Positions 54,598 to 63,646 of a stretch of DNA of 64,000 nt are shown in pieces. Source of the stretch: Candidatus Eremiobacteraceae bacterium (GTDB lineage Bacteria > Vulcanimicrobiota > Vulcanimicrobiia > Eremiobacterales > Eremiobacteraceae); assembly GCA_035710745.1 (NCBI GenBank), contig DASTCX010000004.1, forward strand, positions 1 through 64,000, given 5' to 3'. Below the pieces are notes generated by a model. The model worked only from the letters and a program-made list of their open reading frames with translations. It searched no databases and was not told where the DNA came from. How positions within the stretch are numbered: position 1 is the first letter of the stretch; every line of letters begins with the position of its first letter. Both the position numbers and the translations under genes were made by a program.

Positions 54598-54628
54598 GAG
54601 GGTCCTGCGGCGGAGGTCGGATGCTCGC

Positions 54629-55705
54629 GTGACGGGCTCGAAAACCCGGCCCTGGCTGGAGGTCAGCCCGAACACGCTTCTCGCCAACGCTCGCGCCCTC
54701 GCGGCTCGAGTCGCCCCTTCGGCGCTCTGCGCCGTCGTCAAGTCGAACGCTTACGGGCACGGCCTTGTCCCGGTCGGCAAAGCGCTGTCCGAGGCCGGAA
54801 TCGGCGGACTGCGACTCGGCGTCTTCACCCCGGCCGAGGCGTTCGAGTTGCGCGAGGCCGGCGTGGCCGCGCCCCTCATCGTCCTAGGCCCGCAGGAAGA
54901 CGCCGACATCGAGCGGTTGTCGGGGCTCGCCGTCGAGCTCGCGCTTACGGACGATCTCGACGCGAGCCGCTACCGCAAGGGCGCGGCCGTCCACGTCAAG
55001 ATCGACACGGGCGTCGGGCGCTTCGGCGGCACGGCCACCGGCGCGCGCAACACGATCGAACTGTGCGAATCCGCGGGCGTGCGGATCGCCGGCGTCTACT
55101 CGCACCTCGCGAATGCTGAAGACCTCGATGAGCGATTCACGACGTCGCAGCTCGAGCGGCTTCTCGCGGTGCGAGCGCCCGCGGGGGCGCTGCGGCATAT
55201 CGCCGCGAGCGCGGCTGCCATCATGTGGCCGGCGACGCGGCTCGACATGGTGCGCTGCGGCATCGCGTTGTACGGTTACTGGCCCTCGGAGGCGGTGCGC
55301 ACCGTCGATTCCGCGCGCGGCCTCACGATCGAGCATGCGTTGCGCTGGTTCGCACCGGTCGTGCAAGTGCGCGACGTGCCCGAAGGCACGACGGTCGGTT
55401 ACGGGTGCGAGTTCGTCGCCAAACGCCCGAGCTCGATCGCCGTGCTGCCTCTGGGTTATGCCGACGGACTTCCTCGTGCCGCGGGCAACGGCGCGCTGAA
55501 GGTCCGCTTCGGCAATGCGAGCGCTCCGATCGCCGGCCGCATCTGCATGAACGCGTGCATGGTGGACGTCACCGACGTGCAGCCCCAAGTCGTGCGCGGC
55601 GACGTCGCGGAGCTCGACATCGATGACGTCGCACAAGCCGCCGGCACGATCGCCTACGAAGTATTAGCCCGCCTTCCTGAATCGCTCGACCGCGTCTACG
55701 TGTGA
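54629..55705 (+). CDS. alr: Alanine racemase
   Basis: A 358-residue PLP enzyme making D-alanine for peptidoglycan. The Schiff-base lysine is Lys38 in CAVVKSNAYGHG. The catalytic Tyr-region VGYGCEFVAKRPSSIAVLPL lies near 258, and GRICMNACMVDVTD contributes to the active site. The GTG start at 54629 follows GGAGG at 54612-54616. It is divergent from groESL and not linked to the dcw genes further along. Confidence 0.95.
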   Translation: MTGSKTRPWLEVSPNTLLANARALAARVAPSALCAVVKSNAYGHGLVPVGKALSEAGIGGLRLGVFTPAEAFELREAGVAAPLIVLGPQEDADIERLSGLAVELALTDDLDASRYRKGAAVHVKIDTGVGRFGGTATGARNTIELCESAGVRIAGVYSHLANAEDLDERFTTSQLERLLAVRAPAGALRHIAASAAAIMWPATRLDMVRCGIALYGYWPSEAVRTVDSARGLTIEHALRWFAPVVQVRDVPEGTTVGYGCEFVAKRPSSIAVLPLGYADGLPRAAGNGALKVRFGNASAPIAGRICMNACMVDVTDVQPQVVRGDVAELDIDDVAQAAGTIAYEVLARLPESLDRVYV

Positions 55706-55810
55706 CAGGCCGGGGCTGCCGGCTTAACTGAAAATTTGCGCGAGCGGGGGTCACGGGAGCGCTGCCGAATCATCAGGGTTAGGGCACACCTTCCCCATCG
55801 GGTGATCGCC

Positions 55811-57343
55811 ATGCGCCGCACCTGCATCCCCATCGTCGCGCTGTTCGCGCTCGCGCTTTTCGCGTGCCCGGCCTTCGCCGACGCACCCACGATCATCGTC
55901 GACGGCTATACGGTGCAGACCGACGTGCCGCCGGTCGTCATCGACGGCCACGTCCTCGTTCCGCTGCGCGGCGTCTTCGAGCGCTTCGGCGCACGCGTCG
56001 ATTACGACGCGACTGACAATGCCGCGATCGCCCAGCGCGACGGAACAACCGTGAAGGTCGTCGTCGATGATCCAGTCGGATGGGTGAACGGCGCGCGCGT
56101 CGCGCTCGAGACGCCGCCGCGCGAGATCGCGGGCCGAGTCGAGGTGCCGCTCCGTTTCGTCGCTCAAGCGCTCGGTGTGTCGGTCGACTACGACGCGTCG
56201 TCGAACGAAGTCGTCATCGTCAGCGGCGCGAGTCCGGGCAACTTCGTCGCGGCGGGTCCGGGAACACCGCCGTACGCGTCCACATCGCTGGCTTCTAATT
56301 ACGGTGCATCGGGTACGACCGGCACCGCGCCGACGGTCGAGGGCCAGCAGCCATCGCCGAACGCGCTCATCGGCACGGACTATCCGCAGATCTACGCTCG
56401 CCTCGGCGGCGGCTCGTCCGCGGTCGATCCGGCGACGGTACGCGTCGTCGTCGACGGCGTCGACGTGACCGATCAGTCGACGGTATCGTCAGCCTATATC
56501 GCCTACACGCCGACGGATCAGATGACCGGCGGCACGCATACGGTCGATGTCAGCGGTCAATCCGACGACGGCACGCCGTTCGACTCGCAGTGGTCGTTCA
56601 GGATACAATCGTATTCGTCGACGGACTACGTCTCGTCCGTCGTCGGCTACAACGCGCCGATGTTCGGCTATTCGCGTTTCGGATTCTTCCCGCCCGGCTT
56701 CTCGGTGTTCGCGCCGGGCCCGCAGTTCTTCGTCTTCGGTCAGCCGATCGTGTTCGTGTTCTTCAGCCCGTTCTTCCCGAACGGTACCGGCTTCTTCTCG
56801 CTCTCCGGCGTGCCGGGTCAATTCGTCATGACGCCGTGGCTCGGCTGCCCAGGTTTCTTCTGGGGATCGTTCAGCGTGCCGCAAGGCGTGTTGTCACCGA
56901 ATGCCGTCGTCGCCGCACACTTCACGACCTCGGATGGACGCTCAGTCATCGCGCACGCGACCGCCCCGCTGCATATCGACGGCACGCGCAAGACGCTGCC
57001 CGCATCGCTGCATTTCGCGGTGCGCAGCCAACTCGTCAACCGTCCGATGACGCCGCGTTCGTTGGTCGCGTTCAACCGCGTCGAGCGCGCGACTATCATC
57101 TCGCGCCGTTCTGCGATGACGGTGCTGCACGGCGTTCGTGTGCCCGTTCGGACGATGATGCCAGTCGCGCGCCGCAGTCAGCCTCGCATCACGACCATAC
57201 CGCGCATGCTTCCGCCGCAGCCTGCGCTCGTCGGACGTCCGATGATCCCGATCGGTCACCCGATCGTGATGCCGCCGCCGACGCCGGTCGTGATCCCTCG
57301 AGTGCCGGCGCCGGTCGTCATCCCGCGCAAACCTCCGCAATAG
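55811..57343 (+). CDS. Exported protein with copper-amine-oxidase-type stalk domains
   Basis: A 510-residue protein with a signal peptide (MRRTCIPIVALFALALFACPAFA). Residues about 25-145 contain two stalk-domain repeats (DGHVLVPLRGVFERFGARVDYD and AGRVEVPLRFVAQALGVSVDYD), typical of the Cu_amine_oxidN1 family in envelope proteins. A beta region follows (about 170-275), then an aromatic- and Phe-rich region (about 275-370) and a basic, Pro-rich tail. The function is unknown and probably relates to the envelope. The ATG at 55811 starts at the signal peptide; a GTG nine bases earlier is possible. Confidence 0.8.
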   Translation: MRRTCIPIVALFALALFACPAFADAPTIIVDGYTVQTDVPPVVIDGHVLVPLRGVFERFGARVDYDATDNAAIAQRDGTTVKVVVDDPVGWVNGARVALETPPREIAGRVEVPLRFVAQALGVSVDYDASSNEVVIVSGASPGNFVAAGPGTPPYASTSLASNYGASGTTGTAPTVEGQQPSPNALIGTDYPQIYARLGGGSSAVDPATVRVVVDGVDVTDQSTVSSAYIAYTPTDQMTGGTHTVDVSGQSDDGTPFDSQWSFRIQSYSSTDYVSSVVGYNAPMFGYSRFGFFPPGFSVFAPGPQFFVFGQPIVFVFFSPFFPNGTGFFSLSGVPGQFVMTPWLGCPGFFWGSFSVPQGVLSPNAVVAAHFTTSDGRSVIAHATAPLHIDGTRKTLPASLHFAVRSQLVNRPMTPRSLVAFNRVERATIISRRSAMTVLHGVRVPVRTMMPVARRSQPRITTIPRMLPPQPALVGRPMIPIGHPIVMPPPTPVVIPRVPAPVVIPRKPPQ

Positions 57344-57363
57344 CGGAATCGAAAACAGATGGA

Positions 57364-57416
57364 GCGGCCGACCTTTACGGTCGCAAGGGAGCGGTCGAGA
57401 TTTATCTCGACCGCCG
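57364..57416 (+). repeat. GGTCGA hairpin repeats, one degenerate and one full (copy 18)
   Basis: A degenerate unit GCGGCCGACC-TTTAC-GGTCGC (57364-57384) precedes the full palindrome GGTCGAGAT-TT-ATCTCGACC (57393-57412) with GGGAGC and CCGCGG arms. Both lie just after the stalk-domain gene stop and are oriented with it. Confidence 0.88.
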
Positions 57417-57447
57417 CGGTCTCGCGGATCTAATTTGATTCGGTAAA

Positions 57448-58194
57448 CTACGTATAGGCTGACGCGCTCACGTGATCGAGCAGCCAAATACCGCCGGTGC
57501 CGGTCAGTTGGGTGCCGCAAAAGGGGCACGTCGCAGCGCCGGCCGCGGTCGGCGCGCCGCACGACGGGCAATGGGTCGCTCCGCCGGCGCCCGCGCTCTT
57601 CGGGGTCGTCGTACCCGGCGGTCGAACGAATGTCACGAATTCGGTGAAGTAGTCCGACTGCGGGTTCCCCACCGCAGCCGCGCCCGTTTTGATATCTTGG
57701 GTGAAGCGTACGCCGGTAGAGACGACCCGCACGACGATCGCTTGTCTTAGGCCATCGAGCATGACGTTGATGATCGCAGAGCTGACCATCTTCGTATCGC
57801 GCACGACTCGGCGCAGTCCGGCGCTCTTCCAGTTGGCGACGTGCGCGCGATACGCAGCGACGCACTGTGGCGTCGCGATCGCGGTCATGCCGTCAGCGTT
57901 CATGTCCGCGTCGCACGCGAGGTACGTCTGATAAGAGGCAGCGGCTTGCGCGAGAAACTGCAGGTCGTTGAAATCCGGATCGATCTGCTGAAGTCCTGTG
58001 ACTTCATCGTGCACTCGATCCTGGATCGACGGGGGTGGCGCAACGGTCCACGCCTGAGCGGTCGGCGAGAAATCAGGATCGAGTTTGGCCGGATCCTTGA
58101 AGAACCACGTGTGTTGCCCGTCGGATGATCGTTCGGTGACGAATTTATAGATCGCGATCACGGCCAGAAGGATTAACCGAATGAGACTGCCCAT
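57448..58194 (-). CDS. Tim44-like domain protein with C-terminal zinc ribbon (paralogue A)
   Basis: A 248-residue protein with an N-terminal membrane helix (IRLILLAVIAIYKFV), a Tim44-like alpha/beta domain (LQQIDPDFNDLQFLAQAAASYQ ... RQAIVVRVVSTGVRFTQD), and a C-terminal zinc ribbon CPSCGAP...CPFCGTQL. Tim44-like domains in bacteria are of unknown function, and similar folds bind protein or lipid partners at membranes. It is a tandem duplicate of the gene ten bases upstream. The last 60 residues are nearly identical in the two, while the N-termini differ. Confidence 0.78.
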   Translation of the reverse strand: MGSLIRLILLAVIAIYKFVTERSSDGQHTWFFKDPAKLDPDFSPTAQAWTVAPPPSIQDRVHDEVTGLQQIDPDFNDLQFLAQAAASYQTYLACDADMNADGMTAIATPQCVAAYRAHVANWKSAGLRRVVRDTKMVSSAIINVMLDGLRQAIVVRVVSTGVRFTQDIKTGAAAVGNPQSDYFTEFVTFVRPPGTTTPKSAGAGGATHCPSCGAPTAAGAATCPFCGTQLTGTGGIWLLDHVSASAYT

Positions 58195-58203
58195 GACCTA
58201 CGG

Positions 58204-58968
58204 CTACGTGTACGCTGATGCGCTGACGTGATCGAGCAGCCAGGTACCGCCGGTGCCGGTCAACTGCGTGCCGCAGAACGGGCACTTCGCTGCCCCAGCG
58301 GTGGTCGGCGCGCCGCACGAGGGGCAATGGGTCGCGCCGCCGGTGCCTGCGCTCTTCGGCGTCGTCGTTCCCGGCGGGCGGACGAAGGTGACGAAATCCG
58401 AGAACGTCGTCGAGCTCGCGCTGCCGTCGGTCGCGACGCCCGAATCTGCATCTTGGGTGAAGCGGACGCCGGATGTCGAAAACCGGACGATGACCGCCTG
58501 GCGGGTGCCGTCGACTGAGACTTTTATGATCGCAGAACCGATCGTCGTCATGTCGCGAACGACGCGACGCAGCCCGGCCGCGCGCCAATCGGCAACCTCC
58601 TTTCGATAGCAGTCGGCGAATGCCGGCGTCGCCACCGCTGCGAGTGCGTCGGGGTCCATCGCGCCGTCGGCCGCGACGTACGCGTTATACTGGGCGGTCG
58701 CCATCGAGAGGAACTCGATCTCGTTGAAATCCGGATCGATCTGCTGGAGCGTCGCGACCTCGTCATGCGTGCGCTGGGCGCCGGTCGGTTGCGGCATCAT
58801 CGACGTGTCGATCGGCAGCGGGGTCGTAACGATCGTATCGCCGCTGATGCTGTCCGAGGTCCAGATCGTCATGCGCGGGTTGCTCTGCGTGTCGAGCTTG
58901 AAGAGCATGTTGAGGACGTCGCCGACGAAGCGGAAGACATCGCCCATGAAATCCGAGCCGCCCGGCAT
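58204..58968 (-). CDS. Tim44-like domain protein with C-terminal zinc ribbon (paralogue B)
   Basis: A 254-residue paralogue of its downstream neighbour. It has the same Tim44-like core (EVATLQQIDPDFNEIEFLS) and zinc ribbon (CPSCGAPT...CPFCGTQLTGTGG), but it begins with MPGGSDFMGDVFRFVGDVL and has no clear membrane helix. One partner may anchor at the membrane while this one is soluble; that is inference. The start lies directly after the HAD gene stop, so it is in the same transcript as ddl and the HAD phosphatase. Confidence 0.78.
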   Translation of the reverse strand: MPGGSDFMGDVFRFVGDVLNMLFKLDTQSNPRMTIWTSDSISGDTIVTTPLPIDTSMMPQPTGAQRTHDEVATLQQIDPDFNEIEFLSMATAQYNAYVAADGAMDPDALAAVATPAFADCYRKEVADWRAAGLRRVVRDMTTIGSAIIKVSVDGTRQAVIVRFSTSGVRFTQDADSGVATDGSASSTTFSDFVTFVRPPGTTTPKSAGTGGATHCPSCGAPTTAGAAKCPFCGTQLTGTGGTWLLDHVSASAYT

Positions 58969-59676
58969 TTACGCCCCTCGCAGACTGCCGGCGTCGCGGC
59001 CCCACTCGAGGCCGTCGCGCCATGCCTCCAATATATCGGCAGCTTCTGCCGGAGTCTGCGCGAACGCGTCGGGCTCGCGCGTGCCGAACGCGTCTTCGGT
59101 GATCGGGCGCCAGAGCGCCGCGATGGAGCGGACGCCGGCGCCGTCCGCCGCTTCGACGTCGAGCGGCGAGTCGCCGACGTAGGCCGTCTCAGCCGCGTCG
59201 ACCTGCATGAGCGCGAGCGCATAGATGAGCGGCTCGCAATCCGGCTTGTGTCGCGAGGTGTCTTCTTTCGCGACGATGTGCTCGAACATGCCGTCGAGCC
59301 GGCACAGCGCGAGTCCGCGTCGCGCCGTATCGCGCAGCTTCGACGTCACGACGCCGAGTCGCAACCCGCCCGCGCGCAGGCGCCGCACGCTGTCGACGAC
59401 GCCCGCCATGTTGCGCACGTCGTCGTCGTGGCGCGCGAGATTGAAGTCGAGATACGTCGCGGTCGCGGCTTTCAGATCGTCGCCGTGGAAGTAGCGCGCG
59501 AGCGTATCGTACAGCGGCAGGCCGAGGTCGGCTTCGATCTGCTCGCGCGTCATGATGCGCCCGTGCGCGCGATACGTGTGCGAGTACGATTCGATGATGA
59601 GTTCGGTCGAGTCGATGAGCGTGCCGTCCAGATCGAATAGTGCGGCGCGCAAAGGACGGCGAGCCTTGCGGATCAT
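58969..59676 (-). CDS. HAD family phosphatase (phosphoglycolate-phosphatase/PpaX-like)
   Basis: A 235-residue haloacid-dehalogenase hydrolase. Motif I is ALFDLDGTLIDS (nucleophile Asp), motif II region LGVVTSKLRD, and motif IV is ETAYVGDSPLDVEAADGAGV. The cap between them is the small helical C1 type. It probably removes phosphate from a small metabolite such as phosphoglycolate or pyrophosphate; the substrate is not determined. The ATG overlaps the ddl stop by four bases. Confidence 0.88.
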   Translation of the reverse strand: MIRKARRPLRAALFDLDGTLIDSTELIIESYSHTYRAHGRIMTREQIEADLGLPLYDTLARYFHGDDLKAATATYLDFNLARHDDDVRNMAGVVDSVRRLRAGGLRLGVVTSKLRDTARRGLALCRLDGMFEHIVAKEDTSRHKPDCEPLIYALALMQVDAAETAYVGDSPLDVEAADGAGVRSIAALWRPITEDAFGTREPDAFAQTPAEAADILEAWRDGLEWGRDAGSLRGA

Positions 59677-60602
59677 CGGGCGCTTATCCCTTGACGCGAG
59701 AGCGCGCAGCGCGTCAGCCTTTCGACGAGCGACTCGTACGGGATGCCCGCCGCCGCGGCTGCTTCAGGGAACAAGCTCAGCGATGTGAGACCCGGCAGCG
59801 TATTGCATTCGAGCAGGTAGAGCGACTCGTCGGTCGCGTCCATCATGACGTCGATGCGGGAGTAGTCCCGGCAGCCGAGCGCGTCGTGCAGGCGCAACGC
59901 ATACTCTTGCATCCGAGCCGCGATCGGCACATCGAGATCGGCGGGCACCGTGTGCCGGCTTGCGCCCGCCGTATATTTCGCGTGGTACGAATAGAACTCG
60001 TCCGACGGCGCTATCTCGACGACCGGCAGCGCGTCGCACCCGAGCACCGAGACGGTGAACTCGCGACCCCGCACGTACGCCTCGACGATCATGCGATCGG
60101 CGACGCTTCGCGCGGCAGCCACAGCTCCCGCCCACTGCGATTCATCGCGAACGATCGTGACCCCGACGGCCGATCCTTCCGCGAGCGGCTTGACGACGCA
60201 CGGCACACCCGGCCGTTTAGGCGGCGTCGAGGGCACGTCACTCGCGTCGATCACGACGGCGCGCGGCGTCGGCAGATCCGACGCCCGCATGACCGCTTTC
60301 GTCATCCATTTGTCCATCGCGACCGCGCTCGCGCGCATGCCCGAGCCCTGGTAGCCGAGTTCCATCCAATCGAGCAGCGCTTGGATCGTGCCGTTCTCGC
60401 CCGCGCCGCCGTGAAGCGCGTTGAAGACCGCATCCGGCTTTGCTGCGCGGAGGCGATCGACGAGATCGTCGCTTGGGTCGATGATGGTGGTGCGATATCC
60501 GAGCGAATCGAGCGCCGCGACGACGCCCGCGCCGGTCTGAAGACTGATCTCGCGCTCGGCCGAAGCGCCGCCCATGAGAACGACGACGTGTGACATGGAC
60601 AC
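59673..60602 (-). CDS. ddl: D-alanine--D-alanine ligase
   Basis: A 309-residue ATP-grasp ligase that makes D-Ala-D-Ala for peptidoglycan. It has VVLMGGASAEREISLQTGAG at the start, the HGGAGENGTIQALLDWMELGY ligase signature with SGMRASAVAMDKWMTKAVM, the EGSAVGVTIV phosphate loop, and a C-terminal NTLPGLTSLSLFPE. The GTG at 60602 lies eight bases after AGGA; ATG 60596 is two codons inside. It follows murB in the usual mur gene order. Confidence 0.94.
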   Translation of the reverse strand: MSMSHVVVLMGGASAEREISLQTGAGVVAALDSLGYRTTIIDPSDDLVDRLRAAKPDAVFNALHGGAGENGTIQALLDWMELGYQGSGMRASAVAMDKWMTKAVMRASDLPTPRAVVIDASDVPSTPPKRPGVPCVVKPLAEGSAVGVTIVRDESQWAGAVAAARSVADRMIVEAYVRGREFTVSVLGCDALPVVEIAPSDEFYSYHAKYTAGASRHTVPADLDVPIAARMQEYALRLHDALGCRDYSRIDVMMDATDESLYLLECNTLPGLTSLSLFPEAAAAAGIPYESLVERLTRCALSRQGISAR

Positions 60603-60664
60603 GGGAGAAGTCCTTAGGGAGTTGCCGACGCCGAACCTGCGTTAAGAAATTTTGGCGAGCGCGG

Positions 60665-61585
60665 TCAGAGGACGTGGACTTCGGTCTCCAACTCGATGCC
60701 GTGCTTTTCGCGGACGGCCCCTCGCACGCGTTCGATAAGCGCGAGGACATCCGCGCACGTCGCGCCGCCGCGGTTGACGATGAAGTTCGCGTGTTTCGTC
60801 GACACCTCGGCCGCGCCGACACGCCATCCCTTGCAGCCCGCGGTCTCGATGAGGCGAGCCGCGTAGTCGCCCGGCGGATTGCGGAAGATACTCCCCGAGT
60901 TGGGCAGCTCGAGCGGCTGCGTCGCGTTGCGCCGGTCGATCCGTTTTCTCAGCTCCGCCTGAACTTCGCGCGTGTCGCCTGGGGTGAGCACCATCTCGGC
61001 GGCGCAGACGACGGCGCTGCGGTCGAGCGACGACCGGCGGTACGCGAACTCCGGTCTCGTGAAGGTCTGGAGTTTTTCACCCGCCACGACGACCTCGACG
61101 CGGTCGACGACATCGCCGATCTCGACGTCGGTGCCGGCGTTCATGCGAACCGCGCCGCCGACCGTGCCGGGAATCCCGACGAGGCCTTCGACTCCGCTCA
61201 ATCCGTGCTTCGCCGCCTCGCGGCAAAGCGAGACGACCGGCGCAGCGCCGCCTGCCCGGACCCGGTTACCGTCGACGGTCACTTTCGTGAAGTCGCCAGC
61301 GAGCCGGACTATCAAGCCGTTGAAGCCCTCATCGCGGACGAGCAGGTTCGAGCCGAGCCCGATGACGGTCCACGCGACGTTCTCGGAGGCGCAGATGGAA
61401 AGCGCCGCGACGAGGTAGCGCGGATCGCGGATCTCCGCATACGCGGCCGCGCGACCGCCGACGCGCATCGACGTCTTCGGGGCCATCGGCTCGTCAGTCT
61501 TGAGACTCGGCCCGATGACGATCGCGAGCGCTGCGATCTGCTCCGCGGATGGCGCGCTGCCCGGCACTGACGGCGAAGTGGTCAC
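60665..61585 (-). CDS. murB: UDP-N-acetylenolpyruvoylglucosamine reductase
   Basis: A 306-residue FAD enzyme that produces UDP-MurNAc. FAD-binding stretches are VIGLGSNLLVRDEG and GLVGIPGTVGGAVRMNAG. The catalytic serine is in PNSGSIFRNP and the acid is in ELETEVHVL at the C-terminus. Its length matches the short, type II MurB found outside enterobacteria. It is 62 bases upstream of ddl and 129 bases downstream of a membrane glycosyltransferase that separates it from murC. Confidence 0.95.
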   Translation of the reverse strand: MTTSPSVPGSAPSAEQIAALAIVIGPSLKTDEPMAPKTSMRVGGRAAAYAEIRDPRYLVAALSICASENVAWTVIGLGSNLLVRDEGFNGLIVRLAGDFTKVTVDGNRVRAGGAAPVVSLCREAAKHGLSGVEGLVGIPGTVGGAVRMNAGTDVEIGDVVDRVEVVVAGEKLQTFTRPEFAYRRSSLDRSAVVCAAEMVLTPGDTREVQAELRKRIDRRNATQPLELPNSGSIFRNPPGDYAARLIETAGCKGWRVGAAEVSTKHANFIVNRGGATCADVLALIERVRGAVREKHGIELETEVHVL

Positions 61586-61634
61586 CCGCCGATGTTAGGC
61601 GTCGACATAGGTCAACTCTTTCCGATGGTTGGGC

Positions 61635-61697
61635 CGCGGCGGTCGAGATGAATCTCGACCGCTCCCAGTCATCTTGATAGGCCGCGGCGGTCGATCG
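61635..61697 (-). repeat. GGTCGA hairpin repeat, copy 19, with partial second unit
   Basis: Full palindrome GGTCGAGAT-GA-ATCTCGACC (61640-61659) with CCGCGG and GGGAGC arms, plus a partial CCGCGGCGGTCGATCG unit at 61682-61697. It lies between the membrane glycosyltransferase stop and murB, in the same orientation as both. Confidence 0.88.
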
Positions 61698-61714
61698 TCG
61701 TGGCGGCGTTTGCG

Positions 61715-63646
61715 TCACAACTCGTAGACGGACAAAGCGAGCGCTGGCGGCCCGACGCTCGCTTGCGGATCGCCGAAATCGAGCGCCGCTACGTGACGCA
61801 GTTCGACCGGCGGAGCCAGATCGACGCTCGTGCAGCGGTCGAGGTCGACGAAGTACGACCGGCCGGCCGAGTCGCGCAGCGGCGGGAACGTTAGGGATAT
61901 GCGTTGCGGCCTCTCGGACGCTTCGATACGGAGTGGACGAGCGGCGAGACCTGCTCCGCTGGTCTCGAGCAGGCTCAGATATCCGCGTGCGCATCCGCGA
62001 GGAGCGACCACGCGAAGCTCGATCTGGTCCAGATCGTTTCTGCTCGGCGTGAACTCGATGCGGAAGTCGTGCTTGCGGTCGATCCCCGGCGGCATGACTC
62101 GCGCGGCGATGTCCAATCCGTCAGGCAGCGGGATCGCGTCGGGCTGCGCGAGACGGTAGACGTCGAAGCGCACCGCGTATGGGAAGCGAGTGATGGGCGG
62201 ACTATCGCTGAGCCGGTAGGCGCGATCGAACCAATCGTATTCGAGCGGATCGACGAACGCGTGCCACGCGGCGTTGTCGACGTAGACCGTCGGCCGGTAC
62301 TGCTTGAACGCCCAGATCCCGTCGCCGAGCGCGAGGTGCGGCGCGACGCCCGCGTTCGTCAGTCCCTCGTAATCGACGATCGGGCGGCCGGAGTAGTAGC
62401 GCAGCTGCCCGATCTCGGGGTAGGCGATGGTGTCGGCGGGTCCCGTATGTGCTCCGAGCCACTCGCCGAGCTCGCGGTAGGCGCTGTCGCTCAACAGCGG
62501 CATGACGACGGTCGCGCCGAGGCTCAACATGCGGACCGGCTTCGTCGTCGCGGAGATCATGAACCAGACATTCACCGCGACGATGCACAGCGACGCCACG
62601 CGCGCGACGCCCACCCACGATCTCCGCGCGGGGCCGCCGTCCGAGTCGCGCGGCCAGCCGAGCGACGCGCAGACCGCCGCGAGCACCGCCAACTGGACGG
62701 TGAACCAAAGGAAGAACGGCACGCGCATAAACGCGTAAAGCGCAGTGTATGCCAGCGCCCAAGCGCCCACATACCAAGGCGCGCCGTCGATCCAAGAGCC
62801 TGCCCAGGCTGCGACGGCGGCCGCGATGCACGCGACGAGAAGCAGCGGCGCGAGCCAACTTCCTGCGCCGCCGCCGAGACCGTACGCCTGGCCCGCGAGC
62901 GCGACGAGTCCGTGCAGGTACGGACCGACGATATTGTACGAAAGCTCGGCGCGCTTCGCCGCGATGCTCTGCGAGAACGGCGAACCGAAGTATGCGGTCG
63001 CCACGATGCACCACACAGCGAACGGGGCAAGGGCGACGGCGACGAACTTCAGGCCGGCGTTCGTGCCGTTAGTTCGGAACACGCCGAGCGCCGCCAACGG
63101 CGCGACGAGCAATGCTTCGGGGCGCATGAGCGTCGCGAGCCCGAGAACGATCGCCGCGCCGACGGCTCGACCACCTCTGAGCAGAAGCAACGCGCCGACG
63201 ACCATCGCCACGCATAGATACGTCTCGTGCGACCATAGGAGCAGTATGCTTGGCGCGCACAGCAGCGTGAGCGACGCGGCGAGCGCGCCCTCAGGCGCTG
63301 CAAGCGTCCGGACGAGCGCGTACGTGCCAAATCCGATCAACAGGCACGCCAGCGCCGCGAAGATCTGCGCGATCGTGACGACGTCGACGTGCGTGAGGAC
63401 GTTGAGCCCGGCGTAGACCAACACGGCGAGCGGCGCCGATGTGCTGAGAACGCGCTCGCCCGGATCGAACGAGAATCCCTGACCGGACGCGAGATCCGAC
63501 GCCGTGTCGTAGCCGATGAACGAATCGTCGAAGGCGTATTCGCCGAAAAACGCCCGGATCACCATGACGCACGCGAGCGCGATGATCGCCAGGTAGAGCG
63601 CCTCGAGAATGCGACGCGACGGGAGCGAGCGGGCCGTACGCGTCAG
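61715..63646 (-). CDS. Polytopic membrane glycosyltransferase-like protein, probable CTG start
   Basis: A protein of about 643 residues. It has about ten transmembrane helices, and an extracytoplasmic acidic motif FDDSFIGYDTASDLASGQGF near the start is typical of GT-C/PMT-like transferases that use lipid-linked sugars. A soluble C-terminal domain (about 410-643) has no recognised motif. The first annotated ATG (63565) lies after part of the first hydrophobic helix (ILEALYLAIIALACVM), so the true start is upstream. A CTG at 63646-63644 overlaps the murC TGA (CTGA) and restores the helix. It separates murC from murB, an unusual insertion in the mur operon. Confidence 0.78.
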   Translation of the reverse strand: MTRTARSLPSRRILEALYLAIIALACVMVIRAFFGEYAFDDSFIGYDTASDLASGQGFSFDPGERVLSTSAPLAVLVYAGLNVLTHVDVVTIAQIFAALACLLIGFGTYALVRTLAAPEGALAASLTLLCAPSILLLWSHETYLCVAMVVGALLLLRGGRAVGAAIVLGLATLMRPEALLVAPLAALGVFRTNGTNAGLKFVAVALAPFAVWCIVATAYFGSPFSQSIAAKRAELSYNIVGPYLHGLVALAGQAYGLGGGAGSWLAPLLLVACIAAAVAAWAGSWIDGAPWYVGAWALAYTALYAFMRVPFFLWFTVQLAVLAAVCASLGWPRDSDGGPARRSWVGVARVASLCIVAVNVWFMISATTKPVRMLSLGATVVMPLLSDSAYRELGEWLGAHTGPADTIAYPEIGQLRYYSGRPIVDYEGLTNAGVAPHLALGDGIWAFKQYRPTVYVDNAAWHAFVDPLEYDWFDRAYRLSDSPPITRFPYAVRFDVYRLAQPDAIPLPDGLDIAARVMPPGIDRKHDFRIEFTPSRNDLDQIELRVVAPRGCARGYLSLLETSGAGLAARPLRIEASERPQRISLTFPPLRDSAGRSYFVDLDRCTSVDLAPPVELRHVAALDFGDPQASVGPPALALSVYEL

